Origin: Engraulis encrasicolus
Lineage: Eukaryota; Chordata; Actinopteri; Clupeiformes; Engraulidae
Direction: 5' to 3'
DNA: 64,000 bases
Assembly: GCF_034702125.1 (NCBI RefSeq)
Contig: NC_085875.1
Coordinates: 20,320,247 to 20,384,246, forward strand
The translations under genes were made by a program, and so were the position numbers. Below are positions 1 through 11,709 of this stretch, in pieces. How positions within the stretch are numbered: the first letter of the stretch is position 1; each line of letters starts with the position of its first letter. Below the pieces are notes generated by a model. The model ran no database searches and had not been told where the DNA came from. It saw only the letters and a program-made list of their open reading frames with translations.

Positions 1-1
1 C

Positions 2-44
<43 letters not shown>
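1..44. repeat. (CTGT)n microsatellite
   Basis: Eleven tetranucleotide units of CTGT, cut by the start of the window. The same unit reappears beyond the adjacent hAT element at 785-890. Confidence 0.97.
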
Positions 45-50
45 ATGCAT

Positions 51-666
51 CAGGGGTCCCCAAACTAAGGCCCGGGGGCCGGATGCGGCCCACCAGGCCC
101 CTTTAACCGGCCCTCCACCTCTCTGCATCTCACCATTTGAACTGGCCCAAAGAAGCAATCCTCACAGAAAATTTTGCTTATCAACAGGCCTTCCTACAGT
201 TAAATTTTCACTAACTTAGTGTGAATCACCAGAAGTTTATTGTCTTGATAGTTTCTCGTCTCACTGTAATATAAACAGTTCTGCCATTTCTATTGTATCA
301 CTCCTAAACGGTCAATCACCATATTTTTTAACCATTCCTTGCTATTTTTATATGGTTATTGGAAATAATAGTAATATCTGTTATTCAAATTGAAAAACAT
401 GCAAAGTTCTTGTAATAATGAAGTATTTTGTGCTAGAAATTATGAATGAAGGAAGCGAAGCACTCTTCAGATTTTCTCTGTCTATTCGTCTACGAACATT
501 TCGGGCAGAGCCCTTCTTCAGCGTGTAATGGCGATTGCCGTGCTAGCAGAAATTATGGCTATAACAAGCAGTGGCCTAGTATACAGCCCACATGATTGAT
601 CCCGGCCCCTGATCACATTCAGGAACGATAATGTGGCCCCCAGAGAAAAAAGTTTGGGGACCCCTG
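51..666. mobile_element. Non-autonomous hAT-type DNA transposon, 616 bp
   Basis: The element starts with CAGGGGTCCCCAAACT and ends with its exact reverse complement (651-666), a 16-bp perfect terminal inverted repeat. It is flanked by an 8-bp target duplication with one mismatch: GTATGCAT at 43-50 and GTATACAT at 667-674. The 8-bp duplication and CAGGG ends are typical of hAT (Charlie-like) elements. No transposase frame is present, so it would need a transposase in trans. At about 493-522, read on the minus strand, it carries a CTGAAGA, GC-hairpin, GAAA motif that recurs in three fold-back elements of the window. Confidence 0.9.
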
Positions 667-784
667 GTATACATGTACTGTACGTACCTGGTGTGAGGAG
701 TACGGGCTGGTTGGCTGTGGGGCTGGGGCCTGTCTGTGCGCCTCTTTGTCTGATGCGAGGACCGAGGCTGGCCTGGCAGATTCC

Positions 785-848
<64 letters not shown>

Positions 849-890
849 AGTCAGTCAGTCAGTCAGTCTGTCTGTCTGTCTTTGTGTTGC
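785..890. repeat. (CTGT)n / (CAGT)n microsatellite
   Basis: About 60 bp of CTGT units pass into TCAG units and back to CTGT. Long Cys-Leu-Ser-Val frames across it are repeat read-through and not genes. Confidence 0.95.
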
Positions 891-1225
891 GAGGAGTGAT
901 TTTTGGCCTGTCTGTGTGTTGCAAGTGATTTTGGCCTGTCTGTGAGTTGTGAGGAGTGGTTTTGGCCTGTCTGTCTGTCTGTGGGTCTCTTTGTCTGGTG
1001 CGAAGAGTGATTATTGCCTGTCTGTGTGTCTGTGTTTGCGAAGTGTGATTTTGGCCTGTCTGTGTGTTGAAAGGAGTGTCTTTGGCCTTTCTGTGTTACG
1101 AGGCGTGGTTTTGGCCTGTCTGTGTGTCTGTGTTACGAGCCGTGATTTTGGCCTGTCTGTGGATTGCAAGGAGTGTCTTTGGCCTGTCTGTCTGCGTGCC
1201 TCTTTGTCTGGTGCGAGGAGCGAGG
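885..1225. repeat. Degenerate minisatellite derived from the CTGT tract
   Basis: A phrase of roughly 35-50 bp, built as GTGTTGCGAGGAGTG followed by ATTTTGGCCTGTCT, recurs about eight times with point changes and length variation (for example near 885, 920, 950, 1,035, 1,070 and 1,110). The monomer contains the TGTCTG unit of the neighbouring microsatellite, which suggests the minisatellite grew out of it. Confidence 0.75.
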
Positions 1226-1408
1226 CTGGCTAAGGGGAGCGTAATGAAGACAGACAGCTGAAGATGAAGCGCCGGCCGGGAGAGTTTGGGATCATTTACA
1301 TAGCTCATCTTACTGCTCTATAGCAGAAGTGATTTTCGGGATGGAGTGGAGCGGGATGGCGCGTGTGTGTGTGTGGAGGTCAAGCAGATACGAGAAAGAA
1401 AAAAATCA

Positions 1409-1410
<2 letters not shown>

Positions 1411-1482
<72 letters not shown>

Positions 1483-1489
1483 ATGACTG

Positions 1490-1548
<59 letters not shown>
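1411..1548. repeat. (GT)n followed by (GA)n microsatellites
   Basis: A (GT)n tract of about 70 bp is followed, after a 15-bp spacer, by a (GA)n tract of about 52 bp. The open frames on both strands here are repeat read-through. Confidence 0.97.
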
Positions 1549-1552
<4 letters not shown>

Positions 1553-2794
1553 ATAATAAATGAAAAATCAATTTATAGTCCCAAAGGTCTCCCACGCCAT
1601 AGCCTCCTCGGGTAAATGTGCTCTTTTTTTTTTTACTTTCCATTTTTTTTAATGTTGATCTCCATTGCTGGAGGGAGAAGAGGTTGACTTCTGGGAGAGT
1701 CTCTATATCCCATGAGGACTTCTTTAGCTGGCCTTTGTGATTTAACTGTACCATACAGTAGTATTACAGCTACAGTCCCTATGGGGAGCACTCTAGTGAA
1801 CACAAAATGTCATTACACTTTACGTTGTTGTATAATATGGTATAGCAAAGTACATAGGGATATTTAAATGATCCTAAAGTAAAATAAGAAGTCCAGCGGC
1901 TTCTACACCTTGACCAAATCACACATACTGTACTATAGCCTATCTCACATGGCATCATAATAAAATAACATACAATAAAATGAAATAAAATGAAATGAAA
2001 TGAAATGAAATGCAAGTTCTGCAACATGTGACATGTTAGTGTAAGGGTCTGGTCTGGGCACAAGTTCTCATTTGTTTTGATGTTAATGACAAAACTATAG
2101 GTGCAAAAATATGCCTCTTCTGACAGGTTATGGTTAGGTGCAGGTTTGATGTGATGACAGGTTATATTCTTTTGCTTAGCAACAGACATTAATATTGACG
2201 GCTCACGTGGAACAGTATTCAAGGTTCATTACCATTGCCTCATATGGCAAAAACAGCTTTGCAACACTATATGAAAGCATGCTGCGTGAAATAACACAAT
2301 CAATATTAATTTCAGATCCATTTGCATATCTGCATACAGTACATACATACAAATTGACTTAGTTCTAAATGTCGAAAAACATGGCTGATGTTTTGTAAAA
2401 CCTTGTCCTCAAGAAGGAATCCACTTTAAATTGTTCATCAGTTTGGATGCTTAGCAATCTTCCACAGCTATTTCCCAGGCCGCTAATTTGATAAACTGTG
2501 TTGAGGCTTCACCCCTGCCACAGTGAAACATACCTGTCTATGTAGAATTGGAATAAAGTGACATCCAAACGTCCCTAATTGACACGTTTCTGTCTGTGAG
2601 CTGCTGCTCTGAGAGAGGTAGCTTTCACAAGGCAGGTTCAATGCCCTGTCTGCCAGCACCCAATCAAGGAACACCTGCACACAATTACACTCAACACCAG
2701 GGAGAAACATAGTGTCATACACAACTCAAGTCAACACAGACCAGACAAGACAAGGCAACGCAAGAGTGTGTCCATTTGTCTGTTCAAATTATGT
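1549..2794. other. Intergenic or intronic DNA, no gene seen
   Basis: Mixed, mostly AT-rich single-copy-looking sequence. The only structured feature is a short pentanucleotide tract of AAATG units at about 1,970-2,012. The minus-strand frames of 147 and 79 codons have no recognisable domain. Confidence 0.6.
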
Positions 2795-2989
2795 GTGTGT
2801 GTGCGTGCGTGCGTGCATGAGTGTGTGTGTTGTGTGTGTGTGTGTGTGTGTGTGTATGGGTGTGTGAGGGTGAGACTGTTCGTGCACAACAGAGCATATT
2901 CATGCAGCAAATGTTCATTGCTGTCTAGTACTGATTGTTTATGACTGTGTGTGTATGTGTGTATGTTTGTGTGAGAGAGAGTGAGAGAG

Positions 2990-3024
<35 letters not shown>

Positions 3025-3344
3025 TGGAGAGGATAAAAGTGAGTGAGAAACAGAGAGGAGGACATAACGAGAGAGAGATGGAAAGAAAGTTGACCCACTC
3101 GTCCCTCTTGCCCATACATTATTGACGAGCTCAAAATCATGTTAAGCAAGCGGAGGGCAGAGGCACAAGAGCTGCCAGTGACGTGGTTGAGGTCAGTGTG
3201 GGACATTATTCCGAATGGGTCTGCTGAGGCGCGGGAGGTTAGGCAGACCACAACGACCTTGAGCAAGCTCTGCATGACGTAGGAGCACTCGCACCATCCA
3301 GCTGACGCACGCCCGGGACAAAGACAAACAGAGAGGGTGTGTGA

Positions 3345-3399
<55 letters not shown>

Positions 3400-3400
3400 G
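2795..3400. repeat. Cluster of (GT)n and (GA)n microsatellites
   Basis: (GT)n at about 2,795-2,860, (GA)n at about 2,972-3,022 and (GA)n at about 3,340-3,396. The DNA between them (3,030-3,340) is purine-rich on the plus strand with no gene. Poly-Ser-Leu frames on the minus strand are artefacts of these tracts. Confidence 0.93.
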
Positions 3401-3702
3401 TGTAGAGATTTTTGGAGAAGGGCTGGGGAAAGGGAACCGAAATGAAAAAAAAAGGGGGTTGGGGGGCAGAGTGTGAGAGAGAAAGGGATAGAGAAAAAGA
3501 GTGTGTATGAGAGAAACAGAAAGAGAGAGGGAAGTGGATTTATAAGAGCCGAGGGTGTGTAAAGGTGCAGAAATGAAGGTGTCATAATTCAGCTCTCTTT
3601 GCTCCCGCTTTCCAATAGACCTCAAAAGACAGACAGACAGCAACAGCAAAATCAGCCAACAGCATCATATTTCATGACTCACTGACTTCACTTGCCCTAT
3701 TG

Positions 3703-4091
3703 CAGTGGTTTTCAAAGTGGGGGCTGGGGACCCCTGGGGGGCCGCGAGGGGGTGCTAGGGGGGATGCAGCAGAATGGCAGAACATATATATATATAAAAA
3801 AACTAAATAAATAATTGAATAAATTGAATTACCAATGTACACCACAATACACAAAAAATGAGCTGAACAATATTCCCATTAAATTTCCATTACAATATTC
3901 CCTCTCTCTCTGAACATAAAGCTACTACTATTATCATTATCATTTTATATGTGGGCCACTGCCTCAGACTACAGTATGGTTGTGAAAGGGGGTGCACAGG
4001 AAAAAAAAGTATGGCCCATGACCCATGTAAGAGGGCCCTTGATATTGGTACTATATATGGGGGTCTTGTCATGGTAGTTTGGGCACCCCTG
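3703..4091. mobile_element. hAT-type MITE, 389 bp
   Basis: It is flanked by a perfect 8-bp target duplication, CCCTATTG, at 3,695-3,702 and 4,092-4,099. The left end reads CAGTGGTTTTCAAAG. The right end, reverse complemented, reads CAGGGGTGCCCAAACT. Both belong to hAT-type ends but match each other poorly, so it may be a chimera of two subfamilies. The inside is AT-rich with a short TATA tract at about 3,785 and no coding capacity. Confidence 0.85.
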
Positions 4092-4099
4092 CCCTATTG

Positions 4100-5770
4100 C
4101 ACTCCTCTACCTCCTCCACTCCACAGTACATTTTCCAGTGTCAATTCAACACTTTTGAGAGTTGGATTTACAGTACAAAGTGTTGGTCACACTCCCTGTT
4201 GAATGACTACAACTGTGTGTAAAATAACCCCATTGACAACTATCTCCGCACATGATTGATTAGGACGTTGACATTATATGACCAGGTACCAACATTGATT
4301 CCGATCATTACAGTAATTGTTACAAATTGGATTCATGGCCGCCCATTTTTTTCCTGGTTTGGTTATACAGTAGTTGGACATATGGAGATTAATGATGTTT
4401 CAATGTATTCTCATACTACAATACTTGCAGATAGGCTCCTACAACACCTGCACTGAATTTTAAAACAGACAAAAATACCATTTTTATGATGATAATTCAT
4501 TGGACTTCACAATAATGGCATACCTTTATGGATGACACTAATGGTGCATTATGAACAGGTTGAAATATGTATTTTCCACCTCCTCATTGGGAGTGGGGGG
4601 TTATGGGTAATGGATGTACCGTGGGCACTGCACTGCACTGGTATGTATGCATGCACAGCTATGGAGATGCAAATGGAAGTCCTCCATGTAAAATATTAAC
4701 AGGGTGAGGGAGACAGAGGGGTAGATGTGGAGGATCTGGCTCCTCATTATGCATAGCCCAGGTCAGGACTGCTGGAAGTTGGGAAAGTGCATTTGATATT
4801 GTTTCCAAGGACTTTCCATTGACAGTGTAGCCTGGGAAATTCCCATGATGCTTTGCATAATCGTTCCAATCTCAAAGACAGCATGTGATCTGTACCCAGA
4901 GAACGCACAAGATCGGTGCCTCCAATCAGAGAGAGGAGGCGTGGAAAGGCGATGACTGCCGTTTGTTTGAATAGATGCAACTGACATCATTTTAATACCA
5001 AATGTAGCCCATGTTGAATAAATGACAAATGCATAGAAGCAACAAAATGTAAGTGCTACATTAAACATTTATTCTGTTTTTGAACAAAGACGAATTGAGG
5101 AATAAAATGATGACTAAAATGAGTTTTCGGAGGAGACAGAGCGTATCGAGTGACTTCCTCTCATGCGGGCGCTGGGTCACCAAAGCTTACAATAGTAAAA
5201 ACATGGGTCCCTGAAGAAAAAGGTTGGGAACCACTGCTCTATGGGATTTACAGTAGGGAGGTCTCCAGACCTAATCTCACTTGTGATTAGGTCTGCCAAT
5301 CATCAATTGACAGTGTGCCCTCAGTCATAGTGGGACAAAACAAACAAACTGAAAGCTGTCCACTGTGGCACCCACTAACATGCCTGTCTGAAAATTACAC
5401 TCTCCTAAAAATGTTTTTCTACACTGTCATTAAAAATGTACCATAACATCAACAGTCGAGTTTTCTTTTCTGATTGATGCTTCTCTGGGTCTGGGAGCCA
5501 AACGTCACAAGTGACAGTTTCTGAAAGCACTGGGGAGAGTCACTCTTGGCCTAATAATACTTATTGAAGCATGTTGACTTGTGAAGGTAATTAATTCACT
5601 TGTAGTCCTGGGGGGTATAACTAAGAAGCTGGTTGAGTAGTAAACCAGGTTAAGTTATGAAGGATGAGAGATGGGGGACTGCTGCCTTGGGTCTCAAACA
5701 AATGTATATTAATGGGGATATTGGTATAATGGTATATTGAGGGAAAGGGGCATTAAAAACTTCAAAGGCG
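4100..5770. other. Non-coding DNA with one solo hAT right end
   Basis: No gene is seen. At 5,221-5,236 the sequence ends in GGTTGGGAACCACTG, the typical right terminus of another hAT family, preceded by about 80 bp that look element-derived. I found no matching left end or target duplication, so it is a truncated copy. Confidence 0.5.
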
Positions 5771-5980
5771 TAAAGGAGGGTCCCGAGGCAACACTGGTAT
5801 TAACTTTTTATTTTTTTCCACACACACCGACACGTTTCGACTCACGCAAGAGTCTTTTTCAAGGTGTAAAAAAAGAGCTTTTTTACACCTTGAAAAAGAC
5901 TTCTGCGTGAGTCGAAGTGCGTCGGTGCGTGTGGAAAAAATAAAAAGTAAATAGCAGTGTTGCCTCGGGACCCTCCTTTA
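5771..5980. repeat. Long fold-back element, 210 bp
   Basis: An imperfect palindrome with arms of about 100 bp: TAAAGGAGGGTCCCGAGG on the left and its complement on the right, meeting at a short centre near 5,875. Read on the minus strand, the left half has TTGAAAAAGACTC, a short loop, GAGTC and GAAACGTGTC. This is the same layout as the palindromes at 51.2 and 57.1 kb. It is probably a non-autonomous mobile element. The strand exchange seems complete, because both arms carry the same motif inverted. Confidence 0.75.
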
Positions 5981-6790
5981 CTTCAGGTTAAGTTAGCCTT
6001 GAGGTAGAGGTAAACCACCTAATAGAAGAGCCTGGAGTCCTCATTTTCTAAACTTAACAATGCCTGCAGGTATAGCTATTAGCAGATTTACCATTTCCTG
6101 TAGGTGAACTATGCCTGGTCTATCACTTAACCATGTACTCAGTATACCCTCCCCTGCTACTTGCCCCTCTAAGCCGGCCTCGACACTGCACTAAGGCCTA
6201 ATAAACTGACCTAAAGATGGAAATGAATTCCACAACACCAGGTCTGCCATCCATAATAACCCATTTCTTTTTTAAACAATGGCCTGTTCCAGGCTTCATC
6301 CCCTCATTCACAGAACATAACACACATTTTTCCACCTATTGTTAATGCGCTGCTGCATATTCTTGGTACTGTTGTTTGTGTGTGTTGTTGTTGTTGTTGT
6401 TGTTATTATTATTATTGAGGACCCTAAATGTCAAGTATTGCCCCAGGGTTTTTTTTGTCATATAGTCATGAGGCCAAACCAGGGACGGGCCACAATTAGT
6501 CTGCAGTGCCAGAGTAATGATCTTTGCTCTCCGTTTGTCTCAACATAACAAAAAGGACCTTTTCCTCTGGGTGTTTAGTGGTTCAGTCATTTTTTTGTGT
6601 GTGGCTGAGCTCATGGCAGGGCTTTACTGGGTCCAAAGAAATGGCCCAAGCATTTTCAGCCAGCCCCTCGCACAGCCCCTTGTTTCCCTACATTATTATG
6701 ATTGGCTCAGTCCATTGTGTTTATTCAAGATGGACCAATGGGCTGCCCCATCTAGGCCAGTCTTTTGGAGAAAACTAAAGAAAACAGCAA
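5981..6790. other. Non-coding DNA, no gene seen
   Basis: Single-copy-looking sequence with a short (GTT)n/(ATT)n run at about 6,386-6,417. A stretch at 5,985-6,060 (AGGTTAAG, GAGGTAAACC, CTGGAGTCCTCA) shares short words with 44,240-44,360, so both may be remnants of one dispersed repeat. Confidence 0.45.
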
Positions 6791-6862
6791 CAACAACAGC
6801 ATCGGCCCCTGACCGTTGGCCCACCGGGAAAATGCCCTGAACGCCAGGTGACCAGTCCAGCC
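6791..6862. mobile_element. MITE terminal fragment (GTCCAGCCCTG end)
   Basis: The fragment ends in CCAGTCCAGCCCTG and shares its inner part (GCCCTGAACGCCAGGTGACC) with 59,200-59,236. The same terminal sequence bounds the complete MITE at 47,472-47,721. No opposite end is found here. Confidence 0.55.
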
Positions 6863-6952
6863 CTGGCTGATGATGTGTTTGTTTGGGCAGAGCTCATCGG
6901 TGCCAAGGCAGCTGGGACTAGACATGGATCCTGCCTCTGCAGAGGATGTTTC

Positions 6953-6965
<13 letters not shown>

Positions 6966-7050
<85 letters not shown>
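6966..7050. repeat. (CA)n microsatellite, about 85 bp
   Basis: Nearly perfect CA units; poly-Thr-His frames across it are not genes. Confidence 0.98.
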
Positions 7051-7051
<1 letters not shown>

Positions 7052-7150
7052 CCTCCTGAATTCCATCCAGAGCGCCAGTCAACCCACATCTCCATGCTGT
7101 GACAGAAAAGTATTCACTGAGAGACTGAAAATATACTACATTTTTTGGAA

Positions 7151-7154
<4 letters not shown>

Positions 7155-7192
<38 letters not shown>

Positions 7193-7242
7193 TGTGTGCG
7201 TGCGCGCGCGCGTGTGTGTGTGTTTGTGTTTGTGTTTGTGTG
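7155..7242. repeat. (GT)n microsatellite, left part
   Basis: GT units with a GCGCGC interruption near 7,200. The tract resumes beyond a MITE inserted at 7,243-7,390. Confidence 0.96.
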
Positions 7243-7515
<273 letters not shown>

Positions 7516-7969
7516 TTTTTAAAGGGTTGGGGAGCTAAATCCTACTAGGGCTTATTGCAAACATGCTTATCCTCAAGACCCACATAAAAATTAAGTCTAC
7601 CCTCAGGGAAACATTGAATACAGAATACAGTATACTGTATGTGTGTTAAGATAATTGTGCTTGGGTAATGTTTTTTGCACTCTAATTTCCATATGACATA
7701 TATCATTGGACTCCAAATTACTACAACAGTTGATGTAGGCCTATGTCTGAGTATCAGTGCAAAACACACCACACCACTAATACCTACAGGACCCATTTAC
7801 TGTATATCTACAGTAAACACCAGAGTGCCTTGTATTGTAGAGTGGGCCTTAGTAAAATATTCCAGGGTAGATTCTCAGATATCAAGGACTGTACATGCAA
7901 TGCCTCTACTAACTAACAGTGCACCTACAGTATGTGCTGATCTCATTGGTAACACTTCATTTGAAGGGG

Positions 7970-8011
<42 letters not shown>

Positions 8012-8315
8012 CAACACATCAGTTTTGTTCTTACAGAAGCACTGTTCTTCCTGTGGTCAAAACAAATCCATACATTATTTTACATTTTCCTCTTTTCTTT
8101 TTCTTTGAAGGGGTCTTCAATGGTGTCATCATGTAACCGGCATAAGAATGACATGTCACATGTCCAGAACATCAATGACACAATTTTGATGTTTAGGATT
8201 GTTGTTGTGATCCAGTTTTTGGAATGTCAAATTGACATTTTCTTCGGTGTCATGACATTCCAAGAAATTAACGACACATTAGGCCTACAGTATGACAGCA
8301 GTAGGCCTACTAACA
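7516..8315. other. Non-coding DNA with a (TGAT)n tract
   Basis: No gene is recognised. A (GATT)n tetranucleotide tract lies at about 7,972-8,011. The 102-147-codon frames lack domains. Confidence 0.5.
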
Positions 8316-9655
8316 GGGCCGGCCCGAGGCATAAGCGAACTATGCGGTGGCTTAGGGCCCCCATGCCAACAGGGGCCCCTGTAAAAAGCAAAGTTCCAGG
8401 GCGAAATCAACAATCCACAATTTTCCCTAGTCATATATTCCTTTCTCATGTACCACTTACTGCCACAATGGAAACAGGAGACATTATATATGCGGGGACA
8501 CCTCAATATAAAAACCCTACAATTAACATTGAATATAATGAACAGTAGTATTGAAGCAAAACTAAGATATTCCTTCATGATGAATGGCTTTTCGTTTGAG
8601 AAATTTTGCTCCAAGAGGTGCAGTGAATGATGGGTATACGATCTATAGACAGCCTACCTACACTCACCGGCCACTCCATTAGGAACACCTCTCTAATGCT
8701 GGGTTGGACCCCCTTTTGCCTTCAGAACTGCCTGAACTGCCTACAACAAAACTCGGGTAGGCTGTGGCATTCCAACAAAGATAAATTGGTACTAATTGGC
8801 CCAAATTGTGCTAAGAAAATGTCCTTATGCCATTATATCCCCAGCCTGAAATGTTGATAAAGCAGGGTTGACCCATGTTTTCATGCTGTTGACGCCAAAT
8901 TCGGACCTCATCAGACCAGGCAACATTTTTCCGATCTAGTGCCGTTTATGGTGAATTGCTGCCTCATTTTCGTGTTCTTAGCTGACAGGAGTGGCACCAA
9001 ATGTGGTTTTCTGCAGCTATAGCCCATTTGCCTCAAGATTTGATGTGCTGTGTAATCAGAGATTCTCTTATGCGTGCCTCGGTTGTAATGAGTGTTTTTT
9101 TTTTGTTTTTTTTACTTAATGTTGCCTTTGTATCAACTCAAACCAGTATGGCTATTTTCCTCTGACCTCTGCCATCAACAAGCCATTTTTGCCCACAGAA
9201 TTGCTGCTCACTGCATTTTTTTCTTTTTCGTACCATTCTTTGTAAACCCTAGAGATGGTTGTGCGTGAATATCTCAGTAGATCAGCCATTTCTGACATCC
9301 TCAAATCAGGCCCTTCGGCACCCACAGCCATGCCATGTTAAAATAACCTTATAAATAACCTTTCTTCCACATTATAATGTTCGGTTTGAACTCTATCAGA
9401 TCATCTCGGCCATGTCTACATGCACAAATGCATCGAGTTGCCACCATGTGATTGGCTGATCAGAAATTTGCCTCAATGAACAGTTGTAACAGGTGTTCCT
9501 AATGTAGTGGCCGGTGAGTGTATGTCCTTAGCTCCTACCCCTCACTCGTGCAAGTAAATGAAGCTTATGAAGCATCTGATGCTGAGTAGGTGGTGGTATG
9601 GAGGGGCTCCGGGTTAAATTTTGCTTAGGGCCCCATAAAGGCTTGAGTACTAATG
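8316..9655. mobile_element. hAT-type element split by a Tc1/mariner copy
   Basis: The left part starts CAGGGCCGGCCCGAGGC and continues TTAGGGCCCCC, a common hAT-MITE end. On the far side of the nested Tc1/mariner element, the phrase GCTTAGGGCCCCATAAAGG (about 9,625-9,645) looks like the inverted partner, but the last CGGCCCTG is missing. The right boundary is therefore approximate. Confidence 0.45.
8661..9520 (-). mobile_element. Degenerate Tc1/mariner (IS630) element
   Basis: The terminal inverted repeats match over about 28 bp (left CACTCACCGGCCACTCC, right AGTGGCCGGTGAGTG). The element sits between TA dinucleotides (8,659-8,660 and 9,521-9,522), as expected for Tc1/mariner. The interior, read on the minus strand, resembles the 5' part of Tc1-like transposase genes of fish, but it is much shortened and has stops and frameshifts, so no functional transposase is encoded. 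It lies nested in a hAT-type element. Confidence 0.75.
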
Positions 9656-10442
9656 TTCCTAACTAGTTTCATGCCATGAGGGTAACATGACACCCTTACA
9701 TATGTAGACTCCTTCAAAGAAAGACTTACCGACTCAGAAGTTACCGACTCAGAAGTTTCTCATCTGCCTGGAGGAAATGAAGAAATATTGTGTTGATAAA
9801 TAAAGATAGGCAGATTTGCCAGATTGACTCTAATGCAAAATAAATTCGGTGGGAACATCACACAGCCAGTGTGGGAGACAAGGAGCTCTGAAATGATTGT
9901 ATTTATGATATTCTGATTGAAATCTATTTCCATTTTACTCTTCCTGACACGGTTTATGACAACGGCAGAATGATCAAGTGGCAGAACTGTGCAGAGGAGT
10001 ACATAAACACCGTTCGTTCAGCGTAGCGCATCCGCAGAATAGTTAGCTTGATTTATTCCTCGCTAATTTACGCCCGTGATATTTGCTTTCGACAGACTCA
10101 ATCTTATATGTGCTGGAATCTAATAACCGCAGAATTTAATAAACTGCACAATACAAGCTCGCGACGGCAGCAATCTACAGTAGACACCTCTGTTACATTA
10201 CATCACATGAATAATCTACACATAATGCAATAAAAACTCTTTCTCCCGTGCGGCGTAATTAACTTTTTAAGAATCTCGTGACATTTTCCAATGTTATTAC
10301 TCTATAAACCAATGAATATGCATGATGTAATACACCACTTGTTACCATAGAAATACTGATAAAGCGAATGTGATTAAACTGATGTTGATGGCAACAAACT
10401 GATTGTATTCTGCTATGTGATGCAATAAACACAGATACAAAC

Positions 10443-10445
<3 letters not shown>
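9656..10445. other. Non-coding DNA, no gene seen
   Basis: Single-copy-looking sequence. A short direct repeat of ACCGACTCAGAAGTT occurs at about 9,729-9,755. Frames are short and without domains. Confidence 0.5.
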
Positions 10446-10529
<84 letters not shown>

Positions 10530-10596
10530 ATTGTAGACATGTACACAATACAGCACACCCACATAGTAGCACAATCATTCATACAAAATACCTCCC

Positions 10597-10666
<70 letters not shown>

Positions 10667-10672
10667 CGTGCG
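10446..10672. repeat. (GA)n and (TG)n microsatellites
   Basis: (GA)n at 10,446-10,528 and (TG)n at about 10,599-10,672, separated by 70 bp of ordinary sequence. Confidence 0.97.
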
Positions 10673-10840
10673 CATGTGTGTGAGTGCGGCATGTCAAGGG
10701 TGAGATGTAGACGGCGGTGCTAATTCATGCTAGCTGTGGGCCAGGCCCCTGGGCGAAATCACAGGGCGCCACGCCAAGTCACGCTCGCTCCATCACCATT
10801 TGATGGTCCACAAAGCACAGCCTCTCTGCCCATCTGTGTG

Positions 10841-10841
<1 letters not shown>

Positions 10842-10900
<59 letters not shown>

Positions 10901-11046
10901 CTCAGTATGTGCGTGTGTTTGTCTGTGTGTGTGAGTGTTTTTTTTTATTTTGGGGGGGTGTGTGCTTGTGCTTGTGTGTTGTATACATAACCCTGCTAAA
11001 GAGAGTCCAAAGAAATGATGCACAAAAACATCCTGTTTGTGTGTGT

Positions 11047-11106
<60 letters not shown>

Positions 11107-11107
11107 C
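10842..11107. repeat. (GT)n microsatellite cluster
   Basis: (GT)n at about 10,842-10,897 and a second tract at about 11,038-11,107 with CTG interruptions. Confidence 0.95.
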
Positions 11108-11204
11108 TAAGGGAAAGACCAATAATATGACAATAACATAGAAAAACACTAAAGTGATGGGGTGGCCATCATTAAGGGTTGCAGGTTGTTCTGGCTGTCA
11201 CGCC

Positions 11205-11390
11205 ACACAACCGAGCCTGGCTCTTTGGTGTAGTGGTGAGAGCTCCAGGTTGGCAGAAGGCCTGGATTCGAGTCCCGGCAGGGTAACCCTACTTCCCTTC
11301 ACTCAAATGGTATCAGATGGTTCCGTAAGAAAGCTACCCTGTCCATACGAGGGGACTTTTCACATGGATTTTGAATAATGACAATACATA
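11205..11390 (+). mobile_element. tRNA-derived SINE or tRNA-like pseudogene
   Basis: An A-box-like TGGTGTAGTGG lies at 11,226-11,236 and a B-box GATTCGAGTCC at 11,265-11,275. The 29-bp gap between the boxes matches an internal Pol III promoter of tRNA type. The arms do not form a convincing cloverleaf, and a non-tRNA tail of about 110 bp follows, so a SINE fits better than a tRNA gene. Confidence 0.65.
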
Positions 11391-11463
11391 ACCTTAATCA
11401 ACAAAATATGTCAATGCTACTGATGCCACCTAGGACAAGAAAGTCATATTATTTATCTTTTAG

Positions 11464-11709
11464 CTTGCCACTGTATTCCAATTTGGTCACCTGTCTGTGA
11501 CATAGAATGTTGTCATTATTGAGATCATGACATGTCTCCATTGTGACGCTTGTTTATATAAGACTCACCTCAGCATGAAGGCCCTCATTTGGCAGCAGGA
11601 CACTGCAGAGGTCAGATGGACTCCTGACTGCTCCTGTACTGGTCACACATAGTATGGGCCTCTTATGGAAGTTAAAACTAATGAGGTACTACTGGATGAA
11701 CATCATGCT
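11464..11709 (+). ncRNA. Type-1 exon-like module, copy A1 (246 nt)
   Basis: Predicted non-coding exon. It is preceded by an acceptor ending ATCTTTTAG and followed by the strong donor GTAAGTGAATG. It starts CTTGCCACTGTATTCC and includes the phrases TTTGGCAGCAGGACACTG and GGTCAGATGGACTCCTGA, shared by all six copies. All frames carry stops, so it is non-coding. Copies A1 and B1 form a subfamily (GTTGTCATTATTGAG) distinct from the other four. Transcription is inferred only from the conserved splice signals. Confidence 0.5.

Noticed and set aside
11226..11285. A functional tRNA gene
   Set aside because: A and B boxes are present, but acceptor and anticodon arms do not pair well and a SINE-like tail follows.
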